A stretch of DNA of 16,569 bases from DASQDN01 sp035630195 (lineage in GTDB: Bacteria > Acidobacteriota > Terriglobia > Bryobacterales > Bryobacteraceae), in the NCBI GenBank assembly GCA_035630195.1, contig DASQLD010000451.1:1-16569 (forward strand), given 5' to 3'. This document shows, one piece after another, positions 7,453-14,747 of the stretch. The notes beneath the pieces were generated by a model. It worked only from the letters and a program-made list of their open reading frames with translations. It was not told the DNA's origin and did no database searches. Both the position numbers and the translations under genes were made by a program. Positions within the stretch are counted from its first letter, which is position 1, and each line of letters opens with the position of its first letter.

Positions 7453-9306
7453 GTGTTTGCGCCCAATCGTCGTGAATTTCTTCGCGCTATTGCCATAGCC
7501 TTTGCGGGTACTGCGGCCCCGTCCCAAGCCGCGCCAGCCTCCCTCGTTCGATTTCCTCATGTTCAGAATGTCACACGCACGCGCGCTGTCGTTCGCTGGA
7601 CGACGCGCGAACCCGGGGCTGGCGCTGTGGAATTCGCCTCCGCAGACTCCGGCATAGAGCGTATGGCAGCTACGGTTACGGAGCAGCTTCCCCGCGAAAC
7701 TGGGATGCAGTTTGCCTACTACCGGTACGAAGTAAATCTACAAAAGCTGAAAGCGGGCACGGAGTACACATACAGAGTTTTGGTCAACGATTCCTCCGTT
7801 CTCGCGGATCCCCTTCGATTCCGGACGGCGGGAACACAGGCATTTCGCTTTGTCGCGTTTGGCGACTCCGGGATGGGTTCGGAGGCCCAGGCGAAGCTGG
7901 CGAATTTGATGATGAGCCAGAATGCGAAGCTTGTGGTTCACACCGGTGACCTGGTCTATCCGACAGGAACCTATGAGCGGTACGAGAAGCTTTACTTCGA
8001 ATACTACAAGGACATCATGAAGGAAGCCCCCTTCTATCCGTGTCCTGGCAATCACGATTATTACGAGTTTCACTGCGCGCCATACAAGTCCGTTCACTCC
8101 CTTCCCACTGACACGGTCGCGCGATCCGACTCCGGCAGGTACTACTCGTACGATTGGTCGAACGTACATTTCATCTCGCTAGATTCCAACGACTCGCTTG
8201 CTGAAGCCGCGCAGGGTAAAGGGGAGATGCTGGAGTGGCTGGAAAAAGACCTTCAGTCGACAGATAAATTCTGGCGCGTGGTCTACCTTCATCATCCGGC
8301 GTACTCCGTCGGCTTCCATAAGGACGAGCCGGAATGCGAGATGGTGCGGCAATACATAGCGCCGATTCTCGACAAGTATTTTGTCCCGCTGGTGCTGAAT
8401 GGCCACGAGCACAGCTATCAGCGCACCTTTCCAATGCGCGGAGGAAAGGTAGCGTCGCCCGGTGATGGCACTGTTTACGTCACTACAGGTGGAGGCGGAG
8501 CAGACCTTCACGAAGTCGCGGCAGCGGACCATGCACAGGTAGCGATTTCGCAACACCACTACGTATCGTGCAACGTAAACGGCGGACGTTTGCAACTCGA
8601 CGCCATTAACACCGACGGTCAACTTCTCGATAGTCATTCCATCGCGCCAAAGCCTCTGCTTGCCGGTCAGCCGGTCGTGAATTCCGCCAATTACGGACCG
8701 ATGCTCGCAAGTGGAGGGCTGATGACAATCTTCGGTCAACAGTTTTCTCCGGAAGAATTCACCCCTGCCAAATACCCGTTACCGAAGTCCGCTCTGGGCG
8801 TGTCAGTTCTGCTGAATGATCAGCCGCTTCCGATTCTGATGGCATCGGCTCGACAGTTAAACCTTCAACTCCCCTTCGATGCGGTCGGCGAGGCGACGCT
8901 ATCGATCCGCACCCCGAATGGGTCGGCAGCGATCAAGATCGCAATAAGCCGCGTCGCCCCAGCGATCTTTGCCGGGGCTATGTTTCACGCGAACGGGCTA
9001 CAACTTACGAAGGAAACACCTGCCGCGGCTGGAGAGATGATCACCACATATCTCACTGGCCTGGGAGCGGTGACCGCCGGCGTCGCGGCGGGCGAAGCAT
9101 CGCCGCCGAATATTGCAGTAACGGCGCCAGTCGTCGTAAAGGCAGCCGGAATCGAAGTAAATCCCCACTTTGCCGGACTCGCCGCTGGATTGTCCGGAGT
9201 CTATGCCGTGACATTCCGCGTACCTGCCGGTCTGCGTCACGATGCGGATGTGTACATCACCGCCGCGGGGTTTGAAAGCAATAAAGAAGTCCTATTTGTT
9301 GCTTGA
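7453..9306 (+). CDS. Exported purple-acid-phosphatase-like metallophosphoesterase with Solibacter C-terminal domain
   Basis: 617 residues from GTG 7453. This start puts the Tat motif NRREFLRA at residues 5-12, ending near SQA-APA. An in-frame ATG at 7330 would add 41 basic residues that do not resemble a leader; neither start has a strong ribosome site. After a fibronectin-like N-terminal domain (about 30-127) comes the phosphoesterase, with all five purple acid phosphatase motifs: GDSG (D138), GDLVY (D166, Y169), GNHD (N200), YLHH (H280/H281) and GHEHSY (H318, H320). These would bind a two-metal centre hydrolysing phosphate esters. Residues about 405-617 resemble TIGR03437, a C-terminal domain of unknown role described from Solibacter. 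The enzyme is probably periplasmic or extracellular. Its 3' end overlaps the CotH gene by 15 bp on the opposite strand. The substrate cannot be read from sequence. Confidence 0.9.
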   Translation: MFAPNRREFLRAIAIAFAGTAAPSQAAPASLVRFPHVQNVTRTRAVVRWTTREPGAGAVEFASADSGIERMAATVTEQLPRETGMQFAYYRYEVNLQKLKAGTEYTYRVLVNDSSVLADPLRFRTAGTQAFRFVAFGDSGMGSEAQAKLANLMMSQNAKLVVHTGDLVYPTGTYERYEKLYFEYYKDIMKEAPFYPCPGNHDYYEFHCAPYKSVHSLPTDTVARSDSGRYYSYDWSNVHFISLDSNDSLAEAAQGKGEMLEWLEKDLQSTDKFWRVVYLHHPAYSVGFHKDEPECEMVRQYIAPILDKYFVPLVLNGHEHSYQRTFPMRGGKVASPGDGTVYVTTGGGGADLHEVAAADHAQVAISQHHYVSCNVNGGRLQLDAINTDGQLLDSHSIAPKPLLAGQPVVNSANYGPMLASGGLMTIFGQQFSPEEFTPAKYPLPKSALGVSVLLNDQPLPILMASARQLNLQLPFDAVGEATLSIRTPNGSAAIKIAISRVAPAIFAGAMFHANGLQLTKETPAAAGEMITTYLTGLGAVTAGVAAGEASPPNIAVTAPVVVKAAGIEVNPHFAGLAAGLSGVYAVTFRVPAGLRHDADVYITAAGFESNKEVLFVA

Positions 9307-10515
9307 GTATCCCAGCGCCTTCAGTTGCTCTTCCACAACGCCCTTTCTCGATTGCGCAAAGGATCGGACGTACTCAACATCCGCGTCGAATTCGGCGGCG
9401 CCGCAAACTCGCATTTCTCCGTTCACGGCACACTGCTTGTAAGGGTCCGCCCGCGCGATATCCTTGATCTGGGAATGGAAGCGATTGATCGTTTCTTCCA
9501 TTAAGCCGCCGGGACCACCCATGATCTCAGCCGCTTTCGCAATGGTTTCAAAGAAGAGGTTGCGATACTCCGGGACGTTCAACAATCTGCGCACAAGAAC
9601 ATTCTGCTCGGAGCCCTGTAAGAGATCGCGTTCAACGAATATGAAGGTCAGATCCTTATCCCACGGCAGGAACGTGTGCTTCGATGAGCCTGCGAATCGA
9701 TAAACATGAAAGTTGTTCATGCCATGATCGCCGAGGACGCCGTCGTATTCGGCCATGTATGCCTCTACCGCAACGTGCTTGATCAGTGTCTGAAGATCTA
9801 TAAACGGTGAGACAGCACTGACGAATTCGGCGTCGGATGATTGATTTACCGCACGCACCATTTCAACTATTGGTTGTGGATCAGGGTCCTTCTCATGTGT
9901 CAGCGGATCAAACATGAGCGGCGAGTAGAAGGCAGGATCTTCGCCCAGATACTCAAAGCGATAGCCCTCCAGCGTGGGCTCCCATTCATATAGATGGCCG
10001 CTATCTTCCTGAAAGACCCTTTCGAGGAAGCTCTTGTCGATCGATTCGACAAGGTTGTAAAGTCCGAAAAACTCGCCGTTAACGAACAATCGAGCATAGG
10101 TCTCGCGCGGCGCCGGCATCTCCAAGCGTTCGAAGAGCTTCATCGTCACGCGCTCCCGCATCATCGAAGCGTCCGCGTTATTCGCCTTCAGCATCGTCGA
10201 TTTGAGACCGAGGAACTTTTGCTTCTCTTCGTAACGATCGAAATCGATTCGTAGGTTTGGCTTCAACGGACTGCGGCTGCTACGCCCGCGGGATCGAACA
10301 CCAATATCAGTGATGCGGATGTCCTTCCACTGAAGTTCCGCCGGATAGTACGTGTTGTCCTGGAAGTTGAGTTTGAGATTGTTCCAGTCATTGGGATGAA
10401 TGTCTAGATACAAATCCTGGATGACAGAATCATCGTAGAAATCCGCCACGGTTTGCGCCGTTACGGAAAAGCAACAGACCAGAACGATCGCTAGATACCG
10501 ACCCAGGCGTTTCAT
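9292..10515 (-). CDS. CotH-like kinase family protein, exported
   Basis: 407 residues from ATG 10515, whose signal peptide is MKRLGRYLAIVLVCCFSVTA, cleaved near TA-Q. A GTG at 10560 would overlap the porin gene and spoil the signal. The CotH family pattern is clear: GVRSRGRSS (72-80), LRIDFDRY (88-95), FLGLKSTMLKANNADASMMRER (101-122), PAPRETYARLFVNGEFFGLY (135-153), LVESIDKSFLE (155-165), NNFHVYRF (267-274), and the acidic motif PWDKDLTF (284-291), with D286 and D288 likely catalytic or metal-binding. CotH of Bacillus is an atypical kinase that phosphorylates spore-coat proteins; homologues in non-sporing bacteria have unknown substrates and often sit beside DUF4956 and VTC polyphosphate-polymerase genes. 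It starts 8 nt after the porin stop, as last gene of a three-gene unit. Kinase activity here is inferred. Confidence 0.9.
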   Translation of the reverse strand: MKRLGRYLAIVLVCCFSVTAQTVADFYDDSVIQDLYLDIHPNDWNNLKLNFQDNTYYPAELQWKDIRITDIGVRSRGRSSRSPLKPNLRIDFDRYEEKQKFLGLKSTMLKANNADASMMRERVTMKLFERLEMPAPRETYARLFVNGEFFGLYNLVESIDKSFLERVFQEDSGHLYEWEPTLEGYRFEYLGEDPAFYSPLMFDPLTHEKDPDPQPIVEMVRAVNQSSDAEFVSAVSPFIDLQTLIKHVAVEAYMAEYDGVLGDHGMNNFHVYRFAGSSKHTFLPWDKDLTFIFVERDLLQGSEQNVLVRRLLNVPEYRNLFFETIAKAAEIMGGPGGLMEETINRFHSQIKDIARADPYKQCAVNGEMRVCGAAEFDADVEYVRSFAQSRKGVVEEQLKALGYSSNK

Positions 10516-10523
10516 CACGTCTC

Positions 10524-11816
10524 TTAAAGCGTATATTGGACCCGAACCACGCCAGTCCACAATCGGTCCCGGCCCGGGGAGGGGCTACGCTGCACATCTT
10601 CAATCTTCTCTCGAATCACATTGCCCTGGACTTTGATCCATCGGTTCAGGTACCAATTCACGCCCCAAGTCCATACGCGATCGCTTTGGGGGAGTACATT
10701 CGAAGCGCGTGTGCTACGTGACGGTGGACCGACTCCGCCCCGGCTGGCGAAACGGATTTGTTCGTAGCGGGTAGCCAGTTCAATGGCTCCAATGCCGCGG
10801 ATTGGGAAGTATTCTTTCGGCTCCCGGCGATCCGCATGCGCTTGACCCGTCACAATGTATGTCGCGCTTACGTACCAGCCGCGCTCGAGCAATGCAGGCA
10901 GATCTTCACCCCGAATGCTTTGACCCCGCCGCTCCTCACGCACATCGGCGAACTCCGCTTCGACTGACAGAGGTCCAGGACTCCATTCCAACTCGGCTCC
11001 GAGCCTGCGGCGCTCTCCATTCACGAACATACGTGCACCCGATTGCGGATAAATCGTCTCAAAGCCTATAGTTCTGCCGCGCAAACCCTTCATCCCGGCA
11101 TCGACATTATTGATTGTCGCGGCGGCGCCCAAGGTCATGGACTTGAATCTCCCGGGGATGGTGAGGAGGCGCAACGGCGTTCCGGTCAGGCGGGCCGCGT
11201 ATGTGATCCCTCCACCAGGTTCCGTGTCGTCGTTGATGTAGGGAACCTCGCCGTCGTGCCGAAACACTCCGGCTTGGTAGCTCATTCCGCGATCGAGCAC
11301 TCTACCGTGAATCTCTCCACCGATCTCGCGGGCCGGAGCAAGTAACGCCCCAATTCGCGATCGATAGACGAAGTCCAGTGAGTTCGGTCCCTGCAATTGG
11401 TTCAGACTGAAGGGGATCTTGAACTTGCCGCCCCGGATTTGAAACTCGCGGGCCGGACGGAAGTTCACATACGCATCGCGCCAAGGGAACGATGTATCGC
11501 CGAGTTCGTAATCGAACTCGTATTCAAAATACTTTAGGAACTCACCTTCCACACCTACCCTGGACCGGTGCAGATCGAACAGAGGCTCCTCTGAGGAATT
11601 CTCCGGTTCATAGCCGCGCCAATCGGTTTGGAAGCTCAATCGAAAGTCGGCGCGGAATTGTTTGCCTATTCGTATCGATGGTCGCTTGGCTTGTCTCGTA
11701 AGGCTGAAAAGCCCACGCTCGGGCTTCGCCGGTTGCGTAGTTGGACTCTGTTGCGCTACGCAAGCAAGGCACATTGCCAGGAACGTAATAACACTCGCTG
11801 AGAGGTTGGGCATCAT
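10524..11816 (-). CDS. Phosphate-selective-type outer-membrane porin (OprP/OprO family)
   Basis: 430 residues from ATG 11816; a second ATG at 11813 is equally possible, and neither has a strong ribosome site. A signal peptide (about 1-21, cleavage near CVA-QQ) and a short Pro/Thr-rich stretch precede a beta-barrel of alternating polar and hydrophobic strands. Family features of Porin_O_P include the strand RIGKQFRADFRLSFQTDW (49-66), FEYEFDYELGD (97-107), the stretch from GGKFKIPFSLNQL (129-141), and LLAPAREIGGEIHG (158-171). The last strand ends in VRVQYTL, a usable outer-membrane insertion signal. OprP of Pseudomonas takes up phosphate and OprO pyro/polyphosphate; many distant homologues have untested selectivity, so 'phosphate' is a family label here. 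It lies between DUF4956 (18-nt gap) and CotH (8-nt gap). Confidence 0.85.
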   Translation of the reverse strand: MMPNLSASVITFLAMCLACVAQQSPTTQPAKPERGLFSLTRQAKRPSIRIGKQFRADFRLSFQTDWRGYEPENSSEEPLFDLHRSRVGVEGEFLKYFEYEFDYELGDTSFPWRDAYVNFRPAREFQIRGGKFKIPFSLNQLQGPNSLDFVYRSRIGALLAPAREIGGEIHGRVLDRGMSYQAGVFRHDGEVPYINDDTEPGGGITYAARLTGTPLRLLTIPGRFKSMTLGAAATINNVDAGMKGLRGRTIGFETIYPQSGARMFVNGERRRLGAELEWSPGPLSVEAEFADVREERRGQSIRGEDLPALLERGWYVSATYIVTGQAHADRREPKEYFPIRGIGAIELATRYEQIRFASRGGVGPPSRSTRASNVLPQSDRVWTWGVNWYLNRWIKVQGNVIREKIEDVQRSPSPGRDRLWTGVVRVQYTL

Positions 11817-11834
11817 CGATAACCGCTGCTCAGC

Positions 11835-12629
11835 TTAGACCTTCTTTTTCTTCACGGCTTCCCAGGACACAGACTGAATGGCCGCGCCGTCACCGCTTTG
11901 CAACGCCTCGCTAGCTCTCTCGATCGGAAAACTCGGATCGATAACGACTAGGTACTTAATTGCGGGACAACTTCCGTGAATCACTTCATATGTCTCAAAC
12001 TGCACGTGAAAACGAGCCAGCACCTGCTGGACGTGTTGCTTCGGAAAGTCCGCCTCCGATGATACCAACGTAAGCGTCATCCTCTTCAGTCGATTCGCAT
12101 CCGATAGGAAGATCAGGACCCCGGAGAAGAAAGCGGTTCCAAGACCCACGACGGCGAACGCGCCTAACCCGGAGGCCATTCCAAGTCCGAGGACAAGGAA
12201 AAGAACGATCGTGTCCTTCGGGTCTTCTACGGGCGTGCGGAAGCGGATGATACTTGCAGCGCCAGCGATGCCGAACGCGCGAGCGAGCGAGTCTCCGATG
12301 ATGATCATCATCAGTGCTCCGCTGACACACAGGAGTACTTGCGCATGCTCCATCGAGGCGCCCAGTGTCGATGGATCGTTCCTGGAATACCGGTGAATCA
12401 CCGTAATCGAGAGACCTACTAGAAACGCGGCCACCAACTTTGCGAGTTCAACGAAAGGATGATGCAGCGTGGGTAGCACCGAAGCGCCGCCGGGAGACGT
12501 AGTAACTCCCGGAATGGTGATCGGAATCTCGCCAGTCAATAGGGCCTCTCGCCATATAAGTCCGACGGCGAGCAAGACCGCGCAAAGCACGGCAGTCCTC
12601 AACAGGACATCATTCGGTATGCGGTTCAT
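11835..12629 (-). CDS. DUF4956 membrane protein
   Basis: 264 residues from ATG 12629. The frame stays open upstream to 12752, but that would overlap the divergent gene starting at 12701. Predicted membrane segments lie at about residues 9-26, 58-79, 95-112, 141-157 and 158-177, followed by a soluble C-terminal domain (about 180-264) ending in KKKKV. The DUF4956 signature is clear: FGIAGAASIIRFRTPVEDPKD (119-139) followed by the glycine-rich membrane segment VLFLVLGLGMASG. The family is uncharacterised. In other bacteria it recurs next to VTC-domain polyphosphate polymerases and CotH kinases, suggesting a role in a membrane process involving these proteins. It is the first gene of the unit with the porin and CotH genes, with gaps of 18 and 8 nt. 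The start has only a weak ribosome site. Confidence 0.88.
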   Translation of the reverse strand: MNRIPNDVLLRTAVLCAVLLAVGLIWREALLTGEIPITIPGVTTSPGGASVLPTLHHPFVELAKLVAAFLVGLSITVIHRYSRNDPSTLGASMEHAQVLLCVSGALMMIIIGDSLARAFGIAGAASIIRFRTPVEDPKDTIVLFLVLGLGMASGLGAFAVVGLGTAFFSGVLIFLSDANRLKRMTLTLVSSEADFPKQHVQQVLARFHVQFETYEVIHGSCPAIKYLVVIDPSFPIERASEALQSGDGAAIQSVSWEAVKKKKV

Positions 12630-12700
12630 ACAGTAAGAGTCAGCGTGTCTGGTTTTAACACACATCTCTACGAGCGTGCAAAACGGAATACTATATCTGC
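12630..12700. promoter_or_regulatory. Divergent promoter region
   Basis: 71 bp between the DUF4956 unit (-) and the small propeller gene (+). On the minus strand TATAGT (12690-12695) is a 5 of 6 -10 match without a good -35. On the plus strand TACTAT (12689-12694) lies so close to ATG 12701 that a transcript from it would start at or near the A of the start codon. No Shine-Dalgarno precedes that ATG. Both are weak motif calls. Confidence 0.3.
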
Positions 12701-13540
12701 ATGCAACGTAGAGACTTCGTCGGTCTGGCACTGGCCGCTCCGGCAATGGCAACGGTTGATCTGAAGCGAATACCGGTCCGCAAGGCAGGGAAGGTTGAAA
12801 TAGTCTTCAAATCGCCCGGTCCGCAACCCAACGGGCTGCAGGCTACAAGCGACGGCTTGTGGATCATGGATCAAGGCGCCGGCAACAAGGCGTACCTAAC
12901 CGATTACAAGGGCAAGGTTTTGCGCGGGTTTGAGACGGAGACTGTGAGCTCGAGCGGCATTACGCACGATGGCGAGGCGCTATGGATCGGGTCGACCTAC
13001 AGCCGGGAGATTGTTCGCTGTGACGCAAACACGGGCAAAGGAATCGAACGGCATTTCACTCCGGGCGCTGGGGTGATTTACCAAATGGTCGGCGACCCTG
13101 CCCAACGTTCCAGCCCGGTTCCACAAGATATGCGGCAGCGTCCGCCAGCCCCATCGACGCCCAAGCCCGCCGCGCCCGCCAAACCCCAAGGAATTCCCCT
13201 CGGCACGGGCGCTCACGGGCAGGAATGGCGAGACGGCAAACTCTGGTTCGCTGTTCCACCATCTCGTGAAGTGTACAAAATGGATCCGAAGAAGTGGGTC
13301 GTGGAAATGAAGTTTCCTACTGCTGGGAATCGCCCCCACGGTATCGGGTGGGAAGGCAAATATCTCTGGGTAACCGACTCGAACCTAAACGCGTTCTTCA
13401 AGCACGATCCCGACACTGGAGCGATGGTCGAAAAGATCCAACTCGGCGAGAGCGATCCACTCCCCCACGGCATGACGATTTGGGACGGCTGGATGTGGTA
13501 CTGCGACGACGTTGGACTCGTCTGCCGGTTCAAACTATAG
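12701..13540 (+). CDS. Tat-leader small beta-propeller-like protein
   Basis: 279 residues from ATG 12701, with no visible ribosome site. The N-terminus MQRRDFVGLALAAPAMA has an RR-x-F twin-arginine motif and a short hydrophobic run, so Tat export is likely. The mature part has repeated blade-like segments: GLWIMDQGAGNKAYLTD (52-68), ALWIGSTYSREIVRCD (93-108), LWFAVPPSREVYKMD (181-195), YLWVTDSNLNAFFKHD (221-236) and WMWYCDDVGLVCRF (264-277). The W-x4-(6)-x-V-x-x-x-D pattern matches the SMP-30/virginiamycin-B-lyase type of six-bladed propeller, but catalytic residues cannot be assigned, so it may only bind ligand or be structural. A Pro/Ala-rich insertion (about 137-167) interrupts the blades. 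Its stop lies 2 bp from the stop of the convergent amidohydrolase gene. Confidence 0.85.
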   Translation: MQRRDFVGLALAAPAMATVDLKRIPVRKAGKVEIVFKSPGPQPNGLQATSDGLWIMDQGAGNKAYLTDYKGKVLRGFETETVSSSGITHDGEALWIGSTYSREIVRCDANTGKGIERHFTPGAGVIYQMVGDPAQRSSPVPQDMRQRPPAPSTPKPAAPAKPQGIPLGTGAHGQEWRDGKLWFAVPPSREVYKMDPKKWVVEMKFPTAGNRPHGIGWEGKYLWVTDSNLNAFFKHDPDTGAMVEKIQLGESDPLPHGMTIWDGWMWYCDDVGLVCRFKL

Positions 13541-13542
13541 GG

Positions 13543-14415
13543 CTACTTCTTATTCACGAGACGCCAGAGTGTTCCGCCGAAAATGTTCGCCTGCGCCTCT
13601 TCGGATACACCATTCGCTTTTAGCATTCGGCGGTACAGGTCAAGTGACCGGTCGAGTTCTTCGAGCTCACCGCCGAAGATGTCTGACGCAAAGACGATTT
13701 TCTCAAAAGCGCTCGCCTGAGCCTTCGGTGAATGTGGGCTGACAATACTGGACCACCAGAAAATCGTCTTGAAGAAGCCGAAGTCTTCCTGCTTTTTCGC
13801 GAGCGTCGAACCGGACAGATCGAAAAAAAGATTCGGATGCCATCGCGCCAATTCCCCGGCCCACGCATAATCGGGGTTTCCGAGATGGGCGCCAATTATG
13901 TTGACGGTAGGATAACGCCGGGCGATATTGTCTAAGAGTGTCACGCGCAACCGATCCACGCTGACATCTTCCGCAATTTCGGGTCGAGTGCGATTGACGA
14001 TGCCTGTGTGAAACAGGAGCATCATTCCGTACTTAGCCGCACGATCATAGATTGGTGTGTAACTCGGATCGTCGTACCGTTTTAGGGTCCGGCTGATTTC
14101 TCCTAGCCCGCGAAAGCCAGCCTTGTGAAACTGATCGATCTGGTCAAGCACCTTCGGATCGTCGAGGGCGATATCTCCGAACCCGACAAGACGATTGGGG
14201 TGCTTGGCAATGAAATCAGCAGCCTGTTTGAGATGCTGCGGCTTGGTGAGCAGGAACGCCATGGCATCGAGCTTCTCCAGCTTCACCATTAACTTCTCGA
14301 GAAAGGCGACCTCGCCATTGTGGTGGACATGCGCATCGATCAGTTTTGGAGTCTGAGCCAGAGCGGCGGTCGTCAGGAATAGCAAAGCTGTAGCAAGTCG
14401 CATCACGCTCTTCAT
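13543..14415 (-). CDS. Exported amidohydrolase (Amidohydrolase_2 family, TIM-barrel metal hydrolase)
   Basis: 290 residues from ATG 14415, which overlaps the TGA of the upstream regulator gene as ATGA. The signal peptide MKSVMRLATALLFLTTAALA (1-20) is followed directly by the barrel. Metal-ligand motifs of Amidohydro_2 (PF04909) are present: D27-x-H29-x-H31 (IDAHVH), H136 (LLFHTG), H177 (IIGAHLG) and D245 (VFASDIFGG). The C-terminus NIFGGTLWRL (277-286) matches the usual family ending. Family members hydrolyse or decarboxylate small aromatic or cyclic substrates; the substrate here is unknown. A signal peptide is unusual for the family, most of whose members are cytosolic, but is common in acidobacteria. 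The overlap with the regulator implies translational coupling and shared control. Confidence 0.9.
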   Translation of the reverse strand: MKSVMRLATALLFLTTAALAQTPKLIDAHVHHNGEVAFLEKLMVKLEKLDAMAFLLTKPQHLKQAADFIAKHPNRLVGFGDIALDDPKVLDQIDQFHKAGFRGLGEISRTLKRYDDPSYTPIYDRAAKYGMMLLFHTGIVNRTRPEIAEDVSVDRLRVTLLDNIARRYPTVNIIGAHLGNPDYAWAGELARWHPNLFFDLSGSTLAKKQEDFGFFKTIFWWSSIVSPHSPKAQASAFEKIVFASDIFGGELEELDRSLDLYRRMLKANGVSEEAQANIFGGTLWRLVNKK

Positions 14416-14615
14416 TGTCCATCATGAGAATACATGAAGATCTCTTCGATGCGAGTGTTGAACACTTCCGCCAGTTTGAACGCAAGGGGCAGGCTGGGAT
14501 CGTAGCGCCCGGTCTCGATCGCGTTCACGGTCTGTCGAGAAACGCCTAACTTCTCGGCCAGGTCGGCTTGTGAAAGATTGTGTCGCGCACGCAGAACGCG
14601 AAGATCGTTCTTCAT
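14412..14615 (-). CDS. Small XRE-family transcriptional regulator
   Basis: 67 residues from ATG 14615, essentially a lone helix-turn-helix domain. The core LSQADLAEKLGVSRQTVNAIE (14-34) is a textbook HTH_3 (Cro/CI type), followed by TGRYDPSLPLAFKLAEVF (35-52) and a short tail. The sequence closely follows the small bacterial regulators often paired with membrane proteins (YgzD-like), but here the partner is an exported amidohydrolase. Its TGA overlaps the hydrolase ATG by the sequence ATGA. No ribosome site is obvious. The 132 bp upstream contain two TTGACA elements and four GAGCG/CGCTC arms, which suggests this gene controls its own promoter. Length is normal for the group. Confidence 0.92.
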   Translation of the reverse strand: MKNDLRVLRARHNLSQADLAEKLGVSRQTVNAIETGRYDPSLPLAFKLAEVFNTRIEEIFMYSHDGQ

Positions 14616-14638
14616 CAGTAGCGCCGCGAGACGATATA

Positions 14639-14652
14639 GAGCGATAACGCTC
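14639..14652. repeat. Inverted repeat GAGCG-ATAA-CGCTC
   Basis: A 5-bp inverted repeat with a 4-nt spacer, 24-37 nt before the XRE start codon. It could be an operator half-site pair or a small hairpin in the leader. The same arms recur at 14674-14690. Confidence 0.4.
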
Positions 14653-14673
14653 GAGCAGGCCAGCCAGACTTGT

Positions 14674-14690
14674 CGCTCATGAAAAGAGCG
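14674..14690. repeat. Inverted repeat CGCTC-ATGAAAA-GAGCG
   Basis: Same 5-nt arms as the repeat at 14639-14652 but in the opposite order, with a 7-nt spacer. On the minus strand its outer arm overlaps TACGCT (14687-14692), the weak -10 candidate paired with TTGACA at 14711-14716, so a bound regulator could block RNA polymerase. Confidence 0.35.
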
Positions 14691-14737
14691 TACGACGAAA
14701 CGAACCGAAATGTCAAGGTTACTTTACTTTTTGTCAA
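14687..14737 (-). promoter_or_regulatory. Candidate promoter(s) of the XRE-amidohydrolase unit with tandem TTGACA
   Basis: The minus strand carries two perfect -35 consensus hexamers, TTGACA at 14732-14737 and 14711-14716, 21 bp apart (two helical turns). The second can pair with TACGCT (14687-14692) over an 18-bp spacer, but that -10 matches only 3 of 6 positions. The repeat may therefore be two promoters, or a direct-repeat operator. The A/T-rich AAAAGTAAAGTAAC between the hexamers is unlike the GC-rich surroundings. Confidence 0.4.
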
Positions 14738-14747
14738 TGTCGCTTTG

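Noticed and set aside
7738..8739. Minus-strand open frames of 143 and 186 codons
   Set aside because: Antisense to the phosphoesterase catalytic core, where all metal-binding motifs are read on the plus strand.
10516..10560. GTG start 15 codons upstream for the CotH gene
   Set aside because: It overlaps the porin 3' end and buries the signal peptide; ATG 10515 gives a clean leader.
12630..12752. Upstream extension of the DUF4956 gene
   Set aside because: It would overlap the divergent propeller gene by over 50 bp, and the added residues are not conserved-looking.
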